Origin: Blastocatellia bacterium
Lineage (GTDB): Bacteria > Acidobacteriota > Blastocatellia > Chloracidobacteriales > Chloracidobacteriaceae
Length of the DNA stretch: 64,000 nt
Assembly: GCA_019695185.1 (NCBI GenBank)
Contig: JAIBAN010000024.1
Location: 1-64,000, forward strand
Reading direction: 5' to 3'
Below the pieces are notes generated by a model, which was given only the letters and a program-made list of their open reading frames with translations, did no database searches and was not told the origin of the DNA. Position 1 is the stretch's first letter. Each line of letters opens with the position of its first letter. Both the position numbers and the translations under genes were made by a program. Below are positions 1 to 8,622 of the stretch, piece after piece.

Positions 1-18
1 CTCTTGCATACGGGCTTT

Positions 19-153
19 TTTTGGAGTTCGACGACTTGTCGCCGCTTTGGTTTTCGGCAACTTGTTGCCGAACCCGGCTTGTGGTGTGTTTGGTTCAATG
101 GTGGCGACAAGTCGCCACCGACAAAAGCGGCGACAAGTCGCCGCACTCCAAAT
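19..153. repeat. Palindrome-rich inverted repeat element
   Basis: Outer arms at about 19-47 and 125-153 are inverted copies of each other (about 27 of 29 positions match). Inside are two further dyads: 53-72 (arms TTCGGCAAC/GTTGCCGAA) and 100-119 (arms GGTGGCGAC/GTCGCCACC). The right arm at 127-144 is itself a dyad (GCGGCGAC/GTCGCCGC). The element ends three bases from the dndE stop codon. A single arm of the same sequence recurs at 35442-35465. It could be a terminator or a small mobile repeat; function is not known. Confidence 0.75.
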
Positions 154-155
154 TT

Positions 156-536
156 TCAGGGTTGGGAAGGGGCACTAGTTGCCATCAGTTTCAGGATGTC
201 GTCCAGGTTTTTGACCCGTTGCGAAAGCAGCATCACGCCGCGATTCAAATGCGCCCGGAACTGGGTTTCCAGGTCGGTTTCGGAAAGGCCGTCCTCAGCC
301 AGACGTTCCCGCAACAGGGCAAACACCAGCGAATCCCACTGGCCCACCAGCGTGTAGCGGTTGAATTCGCGGGATTGTCCTTCGCTGTACAAACCCATGT
401 CAGGCACCCCGGCTTCGTTCAGCGAAAGTGAAAATCCCAGCCGACATAACAGGTTGGGCGTCAACCCGGTCCGGCTTTTGAGAGAGCGCAGTTTCAGGTC
501 AACCTGTTCGCTGAGATAGATTCGATTAAGAGACAT
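156..536 (-). CDS. dndE: DNA phosphorothioation protein DndE
   Basis: A 126-residue protein recognised as DndE by its opening (MSLNRIYLSEQVD), the TGLTPNLLCRLGFSLSL segment and its position directly after dndD. In the known system DndC, DndD and DndE act together to replace a non-bridging oxygen with sulfur in the DNA backbone; DndE is a small DNA-binding tetramer that prefers nicked duplex. Its ATG at 536 overlaps the end of dndD by 11 bp, so the two are translationally coupled. Length is usual for the family. The stop codon lies three bases from a palindromic repeat that may end the transcript. Confidence 0.9.
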   Translation of the reverse strand: MSLNRIYLSEQVDLKLRSLKSRTGLTPNLLCRLGFSLSLNEAGVPDMGLYSEGQSREFNRYTLVGQWDSLVFALLRERLAEDGLSETDLETQFRAHLNRGVMLLSQRVKNLDDILKLMATSAPSQP

Positions 537-2556
537 GCACTGCCGCCTTTCCGCTGGCCGGGCCGGTTTGGGTCACGATGGTGGCCTGCGCTTCCGGGTC
601 AAACTGAAGCCGGAAACTGCGTGCCGCCCGGCGCTCCAGGAGCGCGGTGCTTTGTTCGTTGGTTTCCGCGTCGGTGACCAGCAAAACCACCTGCTGGCTG
701 ACCTGCGGCAGATAGTCCTGAATCACCCGCAGCCGATGGGTTTCATCCAGCCGGGCCAGCGGCGTGTCAATCACCAGTGGTAAATCCCGGTTTCCGACCT
801 GCCGCAATGCCCAAAAGAGCGCAAATGCGTACAACTGCCGCTCTCCGGCGGAAAGCTCCTCCAGTCCAAGGATTGCCTGATTGCGGTTTTGCAGATGGAC
901 GCCGTAGGTTTCCGGGTCAATCGCCACCGCCGTCAGGAGCGCATCCTTGCGGCACAGCCGGTTGAAGGTTTCAAGCAGCGCCCCTTCCAAAGCGGCTAAC
1001 CGCTGGCGGGTGAGGGCATCCTGGTAACTTTGCAACACCTGTTTTGTACGTTCCGCCAACAGCAGCCGGTGGCATTGCGATTGTGATTCCAGCAATTGCT
1101 CGGCTGTTTTTTGGCGTTTCCGGGTTTGCTCTTCCAGGCGGAACCGCAGGCTGCCGATTTCTTCCGTGAGCACGGTGCGACGGCGGCGGACTTCCGTTAC
1201 CAGTTCTTCCACCCGTTTGATTTCGGCATGAATCGGCAACAGCACCGTTTCATCAGGAACCCGTTGCAAATCGGCCTTGAGGGATTTTTCCTCTTTTCGC
1301 AGGGCACGCAATTTCGTGTGCAGCGTGGCCGCCTCGGCCGGAATACTGTTCAAAGCCTGCTGAATCCAGTCCTGCAACTGCCGCTGGTCGGGTTCGCTCA
1401 GATTGTGGCGCAGCGGTTCGTCAGAGGCTCCGAAATTCAGGTTTTGTTCCAGCAGTTCCAGAAACCCGGCGGTGATTTTTTCCCGTTGCGCCCCACTCAC
1501 GCCTTTGATGCCGGTCCACAGGGAGGGACTCCGAAACGCTGCTTTCACCGCTTCAACCTGGGCCTGCCAGACATCACCGGCAGCCCGCCGCTGCTGCACC
1601 CTGGCTTCGTGCTGCAAGGCTTCCCGCACGGCCACCAGCAGCCGGGGCACCGGCACAAAAGCTCCCAGACCCGCACACAGGTCGTGAACCCGTTGATGGA
1701 TTTCGCCGATTTCCTTTTCCACCTGAACGAGCCGGTTGCGCCAGCCTTCCTGACGCTCGGCATACCCGCCACCGGCGGCTTGCAGGCGTTCCTGTTCGGC
1801 AGCAATTGAGGCCAAAAGCCGCTTTTCCTCGGCGGTCAGATGGTTGGCTTTTTCCTGGAGTCCGGCCATTTGCTGCTCCAGGGTTTCGGAGACTTCCTGC
1901 AATTCCAGCACGTCCGCCCGCAACCGCTCGGTTTTTTTGGAACTGCCCTGCTGGAACGTGAATTTTTCCAGGTCGGTCTGCAATCCGGCCACGACATCCA
2001 GCCCGAACAACTGGCGGATGGTTTTTCCCAGCCGCTGGTTGTGGTGTTCGGGGTTGGAAAATTCCTCCAATCGCTCCGCATCGAAAAAACAGAGTCCGGA
2101 AAGGCTGGGGGGAAACAGTTCGTTCAACCAGCCCTGGCAATCTTCGGCAGTGGCTGAAACCGGTGCGCCATCCTGGGTCACCGAGAGCGTTTCCTGAACT
2201 TTCTTTCCGCTCCGCCGCCAGCGGCGTTCGACCTGAATGTGTTGGATGACACCGGAACGGACATATTCAAAACTGACCATCAGGGCGGCTTCAGGGGCCT
2301 CCGTCTGGGTATGGCGGTGCAGCATCCGCAGCAGCAGCGTTTCGTACTGTGGCCGCGTCAACCGGATACCCAGCACCGCCGGGCCGTGGAAGGCGAGCGG
2401 AATCGTTTGAAACAGCGTGGTTTTCCCGGCTCCGTTATGGCCTTTGAAGAGAACCAGATTCCGCGCCGGGCGGGCGGTGGGGCGGGTCGTCAGGTCAAAA
2501 TGATGAACCCCTCGATAAAGCCCGAAATTTTCAACCGTCAGGTTAAGAAGTCGCAT
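526..2556 (-). CDS. dndD: DNA phosphorothioation ATPase DndD
   Basis: An SMC/Rad50-like ATPase of 676 residues. It opens MRLLNLTVENFGLYRG, has a Walker A site in GHNGAGKTTLFQT, a long Gln/Glu-rich coiled-coil centre (about residues 190-520), and near the C-terminus the ABC signature LSAGERQ and Walker B LPLVIDTPLARLDE. DndD is thought to power or position the DNA during sulfur insertion. I take the ATG at 2556, which overlaps dndC by 14 bp; the frame stays open for another 31 codons upstream, but those lie inside dndC and do not look like family sequence. It overlaps dndE by 11 bp downstream. Confidence 0.92.
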   Translation of the reverse strand: MRLLNLTVENFGLYRGVHHFDLTTRPTARPARNLVLFKGHNGAGKTTLFQTIPLAFHGPAVLGIRLTRPQYETLLLRMLHRHTQTEAPEAALMVSFEYVRSGVIQHIQVERRWRRSGKKVQETLSVTQDGAPVSATAEDCQGWLNELFPPSLSGLCFFDAERLEEFSNPEHHNQRLGKTIRQLFGLDVVAGLQTDLEKFTFQQGSSKKTERLRADVLELQEVSETLEQQMAGLQEKANHLTAEEKRLLASIAAEQERLQAAGGGYAERQEGWRNRLVQVEKEIGEIHQRVHDLCAGLGAFVPVPRLLVAVREALQHEARVQQRRAAGDVWQAQVEAVKAAFRSPSLWTGIKGVSGAQREKITAGFLELLEQNLNFGASDEPLRHNLSEPDQRQLQDWIQQALNSIPAEAATLHTKLRALRKEEKSLKADLQRVPDETVLLPIHAEIKRVEELVTEVRRRRTVLTEEIGSLRFRLEEQTRKRQKTAEQLLESQSQCHRLLLAERTKQVLQSYQDALTRQRLAALEGALLETFNRLCRKDALLTAVAIDPETYGVHLQNRNQAILGLEELSAGERQLYAFALFWALRQVGNRDLPLVIDTPLARLDETHRLRVIQDYLPQVSQQVVLLVTDAETNEQSTALLERRAARSFRLQFDPEAQATIVTQTGPASGKAAVHVS

Positions 2557-3970
2557 TGGTGGTGGCAAAAAGGGAAAGTTGATTGAATTCCTGGGCGGAT
2601 TTGACGATTTCGGCTTCGTCGCGCCATTCCTGATTGACCACCGCCGCAATCGCCTTTTGGATGTTGGCGCGGCTGGTCAAATCCTGGTGGCGGCGCTCCA
2701 CTTCGAGCAGCTTGGCGACCAAATCAAACGGCACGTCATATTCGCGGCAGATATTTTCCAACAGCCCTTTCTGGGCGGCGTCAAAACTGCCGTCGTCGTT
2801 GGTGGACCAGTCCAAGTCACCGCCGGTCACGGTGCGGAAAATGGCTGGAACGGAATCTTCCCAGTCCTGACGTTCGGTCCGCCACAGGCGGCGGATTTCG
2901 TGCAATTCGGCTGCTTCAATCAAGACCAGATGCTGCTCTGGTTTGGCGGCCTGGATTTTTTGCTGAATCGTGAGCAGCCGGGTCAACATGTCCTTACTGG
3001 TTTCAAGTTTATAGGTCCGGGCCGCAACGGTCCCGTTTTTGCGGATAATCACCCGCCCGTCACGCCCTTTGATGTCGCGGAATTCGCGTTTACGGGCCGG
3101 GTCGGTGGTGATGGTCAGCCAGTCGCGGAATTCCAGCAGGGGTTCCAGCCATTCCTCGCCGTTGTCAACCAGGCTTTCCATTGAGGAATCGCGTTCGGCC
3201 ACCGTGCAAACCCAACAGCCAAACCGACTGTTGCCGCAGGTTGGCGTGGTGTCGTCAATCACGAGCGGGCATTCCCCGCCCGCTGCGTTGCGGTACAAGG
3301 CCGACAGGTCACGGTTGTTGCCGCCCCAGGGTGATTCGACCTGGAGCAGATAGGTCCAGACATCATCGGTGGTAAATTCGGCAATCGGGGCATAGACATA
3401 GGCACCCGGCAGCGACGTATGCCGCCGCAGGATATGGTCCTTGACCTGATAGGTATTCATCAACTGCGCCCGCGTCGAGCTTTCCGCCTTGCGGACGCCC
3501 AGCACCATAATCACTTCGCCATACTGGGTGACTTTTTCACTGATGAAGCGGTTGGCCGGATTGATTTTCATCCGGTCGGTACACCAGCGGAACCGTGTTG
3601 TCGGGGCCGGATATCCGCGCCCGATGAGGTTTATCCAAAACGAGTCGTTGAGCATCGGCATCACTTTTTCCGCCCGAAACGGCATTCCGGCGGCCTGGGC
3701 GGCTTGATTGATTTTGTCCAGCGTGGTGTTGATGTAATCCACAATGACCGGCGTTTCGACCTTGGTGTCCGAGGCAATCACGAAAACCGGCTTCTGGCGG
3801 TCGGCTGCGGGCAGCTTTTCCAGGGCTTTCCAGGTTGCCTGCAACACGGTGGTGGAGTCTTTGCCGCCGCTGTAACCAATCACCAGCGGCTGCGGGAACC
3901 GCAGGTACACGTCCTGGATTTCACGGTACAGGTCATCAATGGAGTGATGTTTGAAAAAGGATTCGCTCAT
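2543..3970 (-). CDS. dndC: DNA phosphorothioation sulfurtransferase DndC
   Basis: A 475-residue PAPS-reductase-family enzyme. The ATP-pyrophosphatase loop SGGKDSTT lies near residue 34, followed by the conserved RWCTDRMKI and a Cys cluster (GGECPL, PTCGNSRFGCWVCT) that fits the 4Fe-4S ligands of DndC. In studied systems DndC receives sulfur from the cysteine desulfurase DndA or IscS and passes it to DNA. Gene order C-D-E with overlaps marks an operon. No dndB (regulator), dndA or dndFGH restriction genes are in the window; they could lie before base 1 or elsewhere. Confidence 0.94.
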   Translation of the reverse strand: MSESFFKHHSIDDLYREIQDVYLRFPQPLVIGYSGGKDSTTVLQATWKALEKLPAADRQKPVFVIASDTKVETPVIVDYINTTLDKINQAAQAAGMPFRAEKVMPMLNDSFWINLIGRGYPAPTTRFRWCTDRMKINPANRFISEKVTQYGEVIMVLGVRKAESSTRAQLMNTYQVKDHILRRHTSLPGAYVYAPIAEFTTDDVWTYLLQVESPWGGNNRDLSALYRNAAGGECPLVIDDTTPTCGNSRFGCWVCTVAERDSSMESLVDNGEEWLEPLLEFRDWLTITTDPARKREFRDIKGRDGRVIIRKNGTVAARTYKLETSKDMLTRLLTIQQKIQAAKPEQHLVLIEAAELHEIRRLWRTERQDWEDSVPAIFRTVTGGDLDWSTNDDGSFDAAQKGLLENICREYDVPFDLVAKLLEVERRHQDLTSRANIQKAIAAVVNQEWRDEAEIVKSAQEFNQLSLFATTNATS

Positions 3971-4030
3971 GGGTTGGGTTCCGGCTTTGGTTGGCGATTT
4001 GAGGTGCGCCCTACCATATCGCAGAAACGG

Positions 4031-4462
4031 TTAGGGACGGAACCCTTCCAGGCGTTCCAGATACCACTGCGGAAAGCCGTAACCACGGGCCGGGTTGAGA
4101 ATCCGGTCCAGATAGTCATTGTCTGCCGGACGTGGTTCCATCATGGGGGCAATGTAACAGAGCGCGGGCCTCCAGGTGCCGCTCAGGGTTTCGGCCAGCA
4201 CTGCTTCCGGCAGATAGGTTTCGCCCAGCACATCTTTGGCATGGGCATAGAGCCGCGCCAGTTCCGCGTGTGTCGCCGTGGCCAGAATCCCATAAACGGA
4301 ATGGTGCGGCGAACGAATCAGATTCGCGCGGGGCCGAATGCAAATGTCAAAGCCGTTCAGTTTGGCCACCTCCCAGGCTTCGGGTATCAGATTGACTTCC
4401 TTGAGAACCAGAAAATTGATGTAGGAGCCGTAAAAAAAGGTCCAGATTTGAGGTTCATGCAT
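4031..4462 (-). CDS. GGCT/AIG2-like protein
   Basis: A 143-residue protein with the fold signature of gamma-glutamylcyclotransferase-like (AIG2/BtrG) proteins: an early FFYGSYINF loop, then SVYGILATATHAELARLY, where family members have the VYG-(X)n segment. Such enzymes release 5-oxoproline from gamma-glutamyl compounds, but substrates vary and the match here is from memory of the motif only. It lies 60 bp upstream of dndC on the same strand, so it is probably the first gene of the dnd transcript. Whether it serves phosphorothioation is unknown. Confidence 0.6.
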   Translation of the reverse strand: MHEPQIWTFFYGSYINFLVLKEVNLIPEAWEVAKLNGFDICIRPRANLIRSPHHSVYGILATATHAELARLYAHAKDVLGETYLPEAVLAETLSGTWRPALCYIAPMMEPRPADNDYLDRILNPARGYGFPQWYLERLEGFRP

Positions 4463-4537
4463 AAGGATATTTTCCTTTGGTCAAAAGAGCCAGCACCACC
4501 TGTGTCAACCATGTCTTTAACTGGATTGACAAATTTT

Positions 4538-4691
4538 GCTCCGGCAGGAGCAGGTTCTGGTAGCCAGGGTGTGGAGCGAAGCGAAACCCCTGGGAACGGA
4601 CGGTGAAAAAACCCCCGCGCTCCGGCAGGAGCGCCAAACATTGTATGGATGCGGTTCCAAGGGTTGCGCCTCGCTCCACATCCTGGCTACC
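4538..4691. repeat. Inverted repeat with nested CTCCGGCAGGAG hairpins
   Basis: Arms of about 35 bp at 4559-4593 and 4657-4691 are near-complementary (both carry GTAGCCAGG, TGTGGAGCGA and an AACCC-TGG end). A GCTCCGGCAGGAGC hairpin sits at 4538-4551, and a second, GCGCTCCGGCAGGAGCGC, at 4617-4634 between the arms. The element fills most of the 255-bp gap between the GGCT-like gene and the methyltransferase. It resembles a non-coding palindromic repeat. Confidence 0.75.
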
Positions 4692-4717
4692 GGATGATGC
4701 CCTTTAGGGCAAACAAT

Positions 4718-5470
4718 CTACAGACCCGGCTTCGTTCCGACCAGCACCGGCTGGTAAAACACTCCGTCCAGACGTTCCACGTCCACAAAACCGGCTTCCC
4801 GCATCAGCGCCAAGAGTTTGTCCGTTCCAATCGCGTAGTAACGTGATTGCATGGCGCGTGTCTGCACCGCCCCGGTTGAGAGGTTTTCTTCAATCAGGAA
4901 CAGGGTGAAATCATACTGCTCGCCGGTAAAATCCCAGACTTGCAGGGCCACGTAACGGAAACCGTTTTCCACCCGCACGCCGTAGGGTTTGACAATGCCC
5001 GTTCCGTGCGGCTCCCGGTCGTAATCACGCACCGTCACCACGCAACCGCCGCCCGGACGCAGGCAGGCCAGCATCTGCCTGAAAGCCAGCACAATATCTG
5101 CATCCGTCAGCAAATGCGGCACCGAATTGTCACCTGACAGAACCAGGTCGAAACCTCCGCCGTGTTGGGTAAAACAGGAACGCATGTCTCCGACGGCAAA
5201 GGAAATCTGAAGTCCCCGCGTCCGGGCTTCGGTGCGGGCACGGGCAACCGCTCCCGCTGCCAGGTCCGAGGCGGTCACGACAAAACCATTTTGGGCCAAT
5301 CCGATGGCCTGGGTGCCAATGCCGCAGGAAACATCCAGCACGGTGCGGCACCCAGGCCAGCGCGCCGCCAGCAACGCGGTCAACTGATTTCCCTGGCGGG
5401 CCACACTGGCTTCCCAGTCCTGAAAAATCAAATGGAAATAGGGGGCAAGTTCGTCATAAAAATCAGTCAT
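4718..5470 (-). CDS. Class I SAM-dependent methyltransferase
   Basis: A 250-residue Rossmann-fold methyltransferase. Motif I is VLDVSCGIGTQAIGLA, an acidic TASD follows, and the motif IV region is FDLVLSGDNSVPHLLT, with RPGGGCVVTVRDYD in the motif VI position. The opening FYDELAPYFHLIFQDW is typical of small-molecule methyltransferases in the glycine/sarcosine N-methyltransferase or UbiE-like group. I choose the ATG at 5470 because the 25 codons upstream lack family character. It is divergent from the kinase gene starting at 5604. The substrate cannot be told. Confidence 0.82.
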   Translation of the reverse strand: MTDFYDELAPYFHLIFQDWEASVARQGNQLTALLAARWPGCRTVLDVSCGIGTQAIGLAQNGFVVTASDLAAGAVARARTEARTRGLQISFAVGDMRSCFTQHGGGFDLVLSGDNSVPHLLTDADIVLAFRQMLACLRPGGGCVVTVRDYDREPHGTGIVKPYGVRVENGFRYVALQVWDFTGEQYDFTLFLIEENLSTGAVQTRAMQSRYYAIGTDKLLALMREAGFVDVERLDGVFYQPVLVGTKPGL

Positions 5471-5603
5471 TGCGTTGACCTGAAAAACACTTGAAATACA
5501 AACCTTGCGGGATGGGTTTTGACAATGTGAAGATACTGTACCCAACCCGTCAATACGGTTCCAAACCGGCAGCAGACACCTTGCAGTTCAGCCTCTCCTG
5601 AAA

Positions 5604-8552
5604 ATGATTATGAGCCTTGCAGAAAATCTGATTGGAAAAGTCCTCGATAAAAAATATCTGGTCGAAAAGATTTTGGGTCAAGGCGGTATGGGAGCGGTCT
5701 TTTTGGCTACCCACGTGGGCACCCGCCGCCCGGTGGCGCTCAAAATCATCATGCCCCGCTACATGAATCAGGTTGAGTTTGTCGAACGGTTCAAGCGGGA
5801 GGCGCGGGCTTCGGGACAACTCCTTCATCCGCATGTGGTCAATGTCACGGATTTTGGATTTGCGGCGACCGGACAGGACCAGGTGGCCTATCTGGTGATG
5901 GAATATCTGAACGGGAAAACCCTGGCCGAACTCCTTCAGGAACATCCCCGCCTGCCCCTCAAAACCACGGTTGACATCATTGAGCAGGTTTGTCTGGCCA
6001 TCCAGGAAGCCCACCGGAAGGGTATCATCCACCGTGACTTGAAACCCGAAAATATCTTTTTGCAGGACAACGGACGCGGTTCGTTTCTGGTCAAAGTGCT
6101 CGATTTTGGCATTGCCAAACTGAATGAAGCGGCCTCGGTCGCAATCACCCACACGGCCCTTCCCGAATCGGAAGAAACTGAAGCCACCACCTTGGTGCAG
6201 GAATCAGTGTCGCAGGCGGTTGCCTCTCAAATTGGGGTGGGCAGTATTGAAACCGCACCGGCTGCATTCCTCGACCAAACTCAGGTTTCTTTTGGGAAAG
6301 ACACTGACGATACGTGCCAGCATTTGGACGGCACGGCACTCTATCCGGCCAGCGGAGGAAACCAGGCAGCCCTTACACCGGCAGCGGCTTCCTCTGAAAA
6401 ATCCAGGCACGGGAGCAGCTCACACCAGGTTCCAAATGAAAATGATGTCACTTTGCAGATCAGCAGTGTGGCGACTCCCTCTGATGCGCAAAACTCCCGG
6501 TCTGAACCAGTATCCGAACTGGTTACCAATGTCGGGACTGTCTTAGGAACACCTCATTACATGTCACCGGAACAATGTCAGGGAATTGCCATTGACCAGC
6601 GCTCGGACCTCTATAGCCTGGGCGTGATTTTGTATCGGATGCTGACAGGTGAAGTTCTCTTTACCGGAAGTTTCCCTCAGCTTCTTTACAAACACATCAA
6701 CCAGGAACCACCCGACCCGCGCGAGAAAAACCCCCGGCTGCCAATGGGAATTGTTCGGTTGCTGAAAGCAGCACTCAGCAAAGAACCCGACCGGCGTCCT
6801 CCCAGCGCCCAGGCTTTTGCCGCTGCCCTCAAAGCCAATGCCGAAGGGGAAAGGCCGATTTTTCAGGCAGCCTGGGACCTTTTCAGCCAACATCGCTGGC
6901 CGTTGTTGAGCCTTTCCGCCCTCGTTCATGTCCCGTATTTTGTAGTCACAGGTCTGATTTTCACGGCGTGGCTGACCTTGCTCCGCGAATCCGGCCCGAT
7001 GCCGATTTCCACCCTCAGACAATTCCACAGTTGGTCCTGGCTCCTGACCGGCGGGCTGCTTTTATGGGCTGGAGCCATCAATGGAGCGGCTTTTCATCCC
7101 CTGGTGGCTTTATGCCAACTCTATCCGGACCGACGGGTTTCCCTTTCAGCAACCGCCAAAGCTTTTTTCTCACATTGGGGGCAATTGACCGGCACAGCCA
7201 TGCGGCTGGTTTTTACACTGCTTTTCAGATTTGGCCGACTGTCTCCGCAGAAAAAAGGAACCCTGGTGGGAATGGCTTTGTTTGCGCCGGTGCTGGTCAC
7301 GGAAAACATCACAGGTCGGGAAGTGCTGGAACGGTCGGAAACGCTGGTCCGCCGGTTCTCACCTCCCATGGGAGCCATTTTGGTGCGCTATGCCTTACTG
7401 ATTCTGTTTGCCCTGCTGGCGGCTCCGGGCATGTTTGTGATGACCGGATTGTTTTTTTCAACTTTGGGTGAAGAAAAGGCTGAAATGCTGGTTGGTCATT
7501 CCGGAACGTTGTCTGGTCTGGTCTGGGTGGCGCTGGTGTTTTCTTTTGTGCCCTGGCTGGTTGTTACCCTGGGAGTCCCCTATCTGGCCACAGTCGCCTC
7601 GTTGTTCTATGACAAGCTGTGTCAGATTGGCGGTGAACAGACTGGCGCAGAGGATGCGGAAGAACCAGTGGAACTGGTCGAATTCAAATCAGTGCCTTTT
7701 TATCGCAAACCGGTTGCGGCCTTTGCCCTCACCTGGGTGGTGCTCTTTGGGGCTTGGATGGGGTTGAAAGACCGGTTGTTGCTGATTGCCACCGGCAATA
7801 AACTCAACCGGATGGCCGAAACCGCTCTGGCTGTGGGCGCAAATCCCAATGCCCGAATCCGGCCCGAATTCTTTTCCGATTTTGAAACCACACCATTGCT
7901 GAAAGCCCTGGAAGCCGACGACCCCAAGATGGTCAACCTGCTGCTTGACGCCGGTGCCGATGTCAACCTGACCAATATCAACGGTTGGACACCGCTCATG
8001 CAGGTCATTTCAGTCGAGCAGGACGATTTGGTGGCTTTACTGTTGCGTCGCAACGCCAAAGTCAACGTGCAGCACAATCAGGGGGGCACGCCGCTCATCG
8101 AAGCCACCCAGCATGGCAACCTTGATCTGATTGAGGAATTGTTCCGCTTCAACGCCAATCCCAATCTCAGCCTGAACTCAGGCGAAACCGCTTTGATGAT
8201 TGCCGTTGACAAAGGGTATTTGTATGCCGCCCGTGAACTCTTGCAACATGGAGCCAACCTCGACGCTCAGGATGCGGAAGGCTGGTCACCCATGTTGCTC
8301 GCAGCCAAACATGGCGACCCACACATGCTGCGGCTTTTACTGGAATTTCATGCCGACGCCAACTGGACTGACCCCGAAGGCTGGACGCCGCTCCTGATTG
8401 CCGCCGGGCGCGGTCATACGGAAGCAGTCAAGGTGCTGCTTGCCGCCGGGGCTGACCGCACGGTTGTCATGAACGACCAAACCCCCCGGCAAATCGCGGA
8501 CGAAAGAGGATTCAAGGAAATTGTGGAATTGCTGGATGCCGCCAAACCCTGA
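5604..8552 (+). CDS. Membrane Ser/Thr protein kinase with ankyrin repeats
   Basis: A 982-residue protein. Hanks-type kinase: glycine loop LGQGGMGAVF (about residues 24-33), IHRDLKPEN (about 140), DFG (about 166), then GTPHYMSPEQ only at about 315. The activation segment therefore holds some 140 extra residues of Ser/Thr/Ala/Gln-rich sequence. The kinase ends near 410. About six hydrophobic segments follow (about 430-690), then ankyrin repeats from about 755 to the end (ETTPLLKALEADD, NGWTPLMQVI, EGWTPLLIAAGRGH). The kinase and the repeats should both be cytoplasmic, the repeats acting as a protein-binding arm. The start could be ATG 5604 or 5610; no strong ribosome site is seen. Confidence 0.88.
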   Translation: MIMSLAENLIGKVLDKKYLVEKILGQGGMGAVFLATHVGTRRPVALKIIMPRYMNQVEFVERFKREARASGQLLHPHVVNVTDFGFAATGQDQVAYLVMEYLNGKTLAELLQEHPRLPLKTTVDIIEQVCLAIQEAHRKGIIHRDLKPENIFLQDNGRGSFLVKVLDFGIAKLNEAASVAITHTALPESEETEATTLVQESVSQAVASQIGVGSIETAPAAFLDQTQVSFGKDTDDTCQHLDGTALYPASGGNQAALTPAAASSEKSRHGSSSHQVPNENDVTLQISSVATPSDAQNSRSEPVSELVTNVGTVLGTPHYMSPEQCQGIAIDQRSDLYSLGVILYRMLTGEVLFTGSFPQLLYKHINQEPPDPREKNPRLPMGIVRLLKAALSKEPDRRPPSAQAFAAALKANAEGERPIFQAAWDLFSQHRWPLLSLSALVHVPYFVVTGLIFTAWLTLLRESGPMPISTLRQFHSWSWLLTGGLLLWAGAINGAAFHPLVALCQLYPDRRVSLSATAKAFFSHWGQLTGTAMRLVFTLLFRFGRLSPQKKGTLVGMALFAPVLVTENITGREVLERSETLVRRFSPPMGAILVRYALLILFALLAAPGMFVMTGLFFSTLGEEKAEMLVGHSGTLSGLVWVALVFSFVPWLVVTLGVPYLATVASLFYDKLCQIGGEQTGAEDAEEPVELVEFKSVPFYRKPVAAFALTWVVLFGAWMGLKDRLLLIATGNKLNRMAETALAVGANPNARIRPEFFSDFETTPLLKALEADDPKMVNLLLDAGADVNLTNINGWTPLMQVISVEQDDLVALLLRRNAKVNVQHNQGGTPLIEATQHGNLDLIEELFRFNANPNLSLNSGETALMIAVDKGYLYAARELLQHGANLDAQDAEGWSPMLLAAKHGDPHMLRLLLEFHADANWTDPEGWTPLLIAAGRGHTEAVKVLLAAGADRTVVMNDQTPRQIADERGFKEIVELLDAAKP

Positions 8553-8622
8553 GTGTCGCCAAACCCTGCCTCATTCACTGTCCGAGTCAAGTTGCCTGAT
8601 AATCCCAATGCGGTGCCGAAAC

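Noticed and set aside
3419-4606. Plus-strand open frame of 395 codons opposite dndC and the GGCT-like gene
   Set aside because: The composition is non-protein-like, and it covers two real minus-strand genes plus a palindromic repeat.
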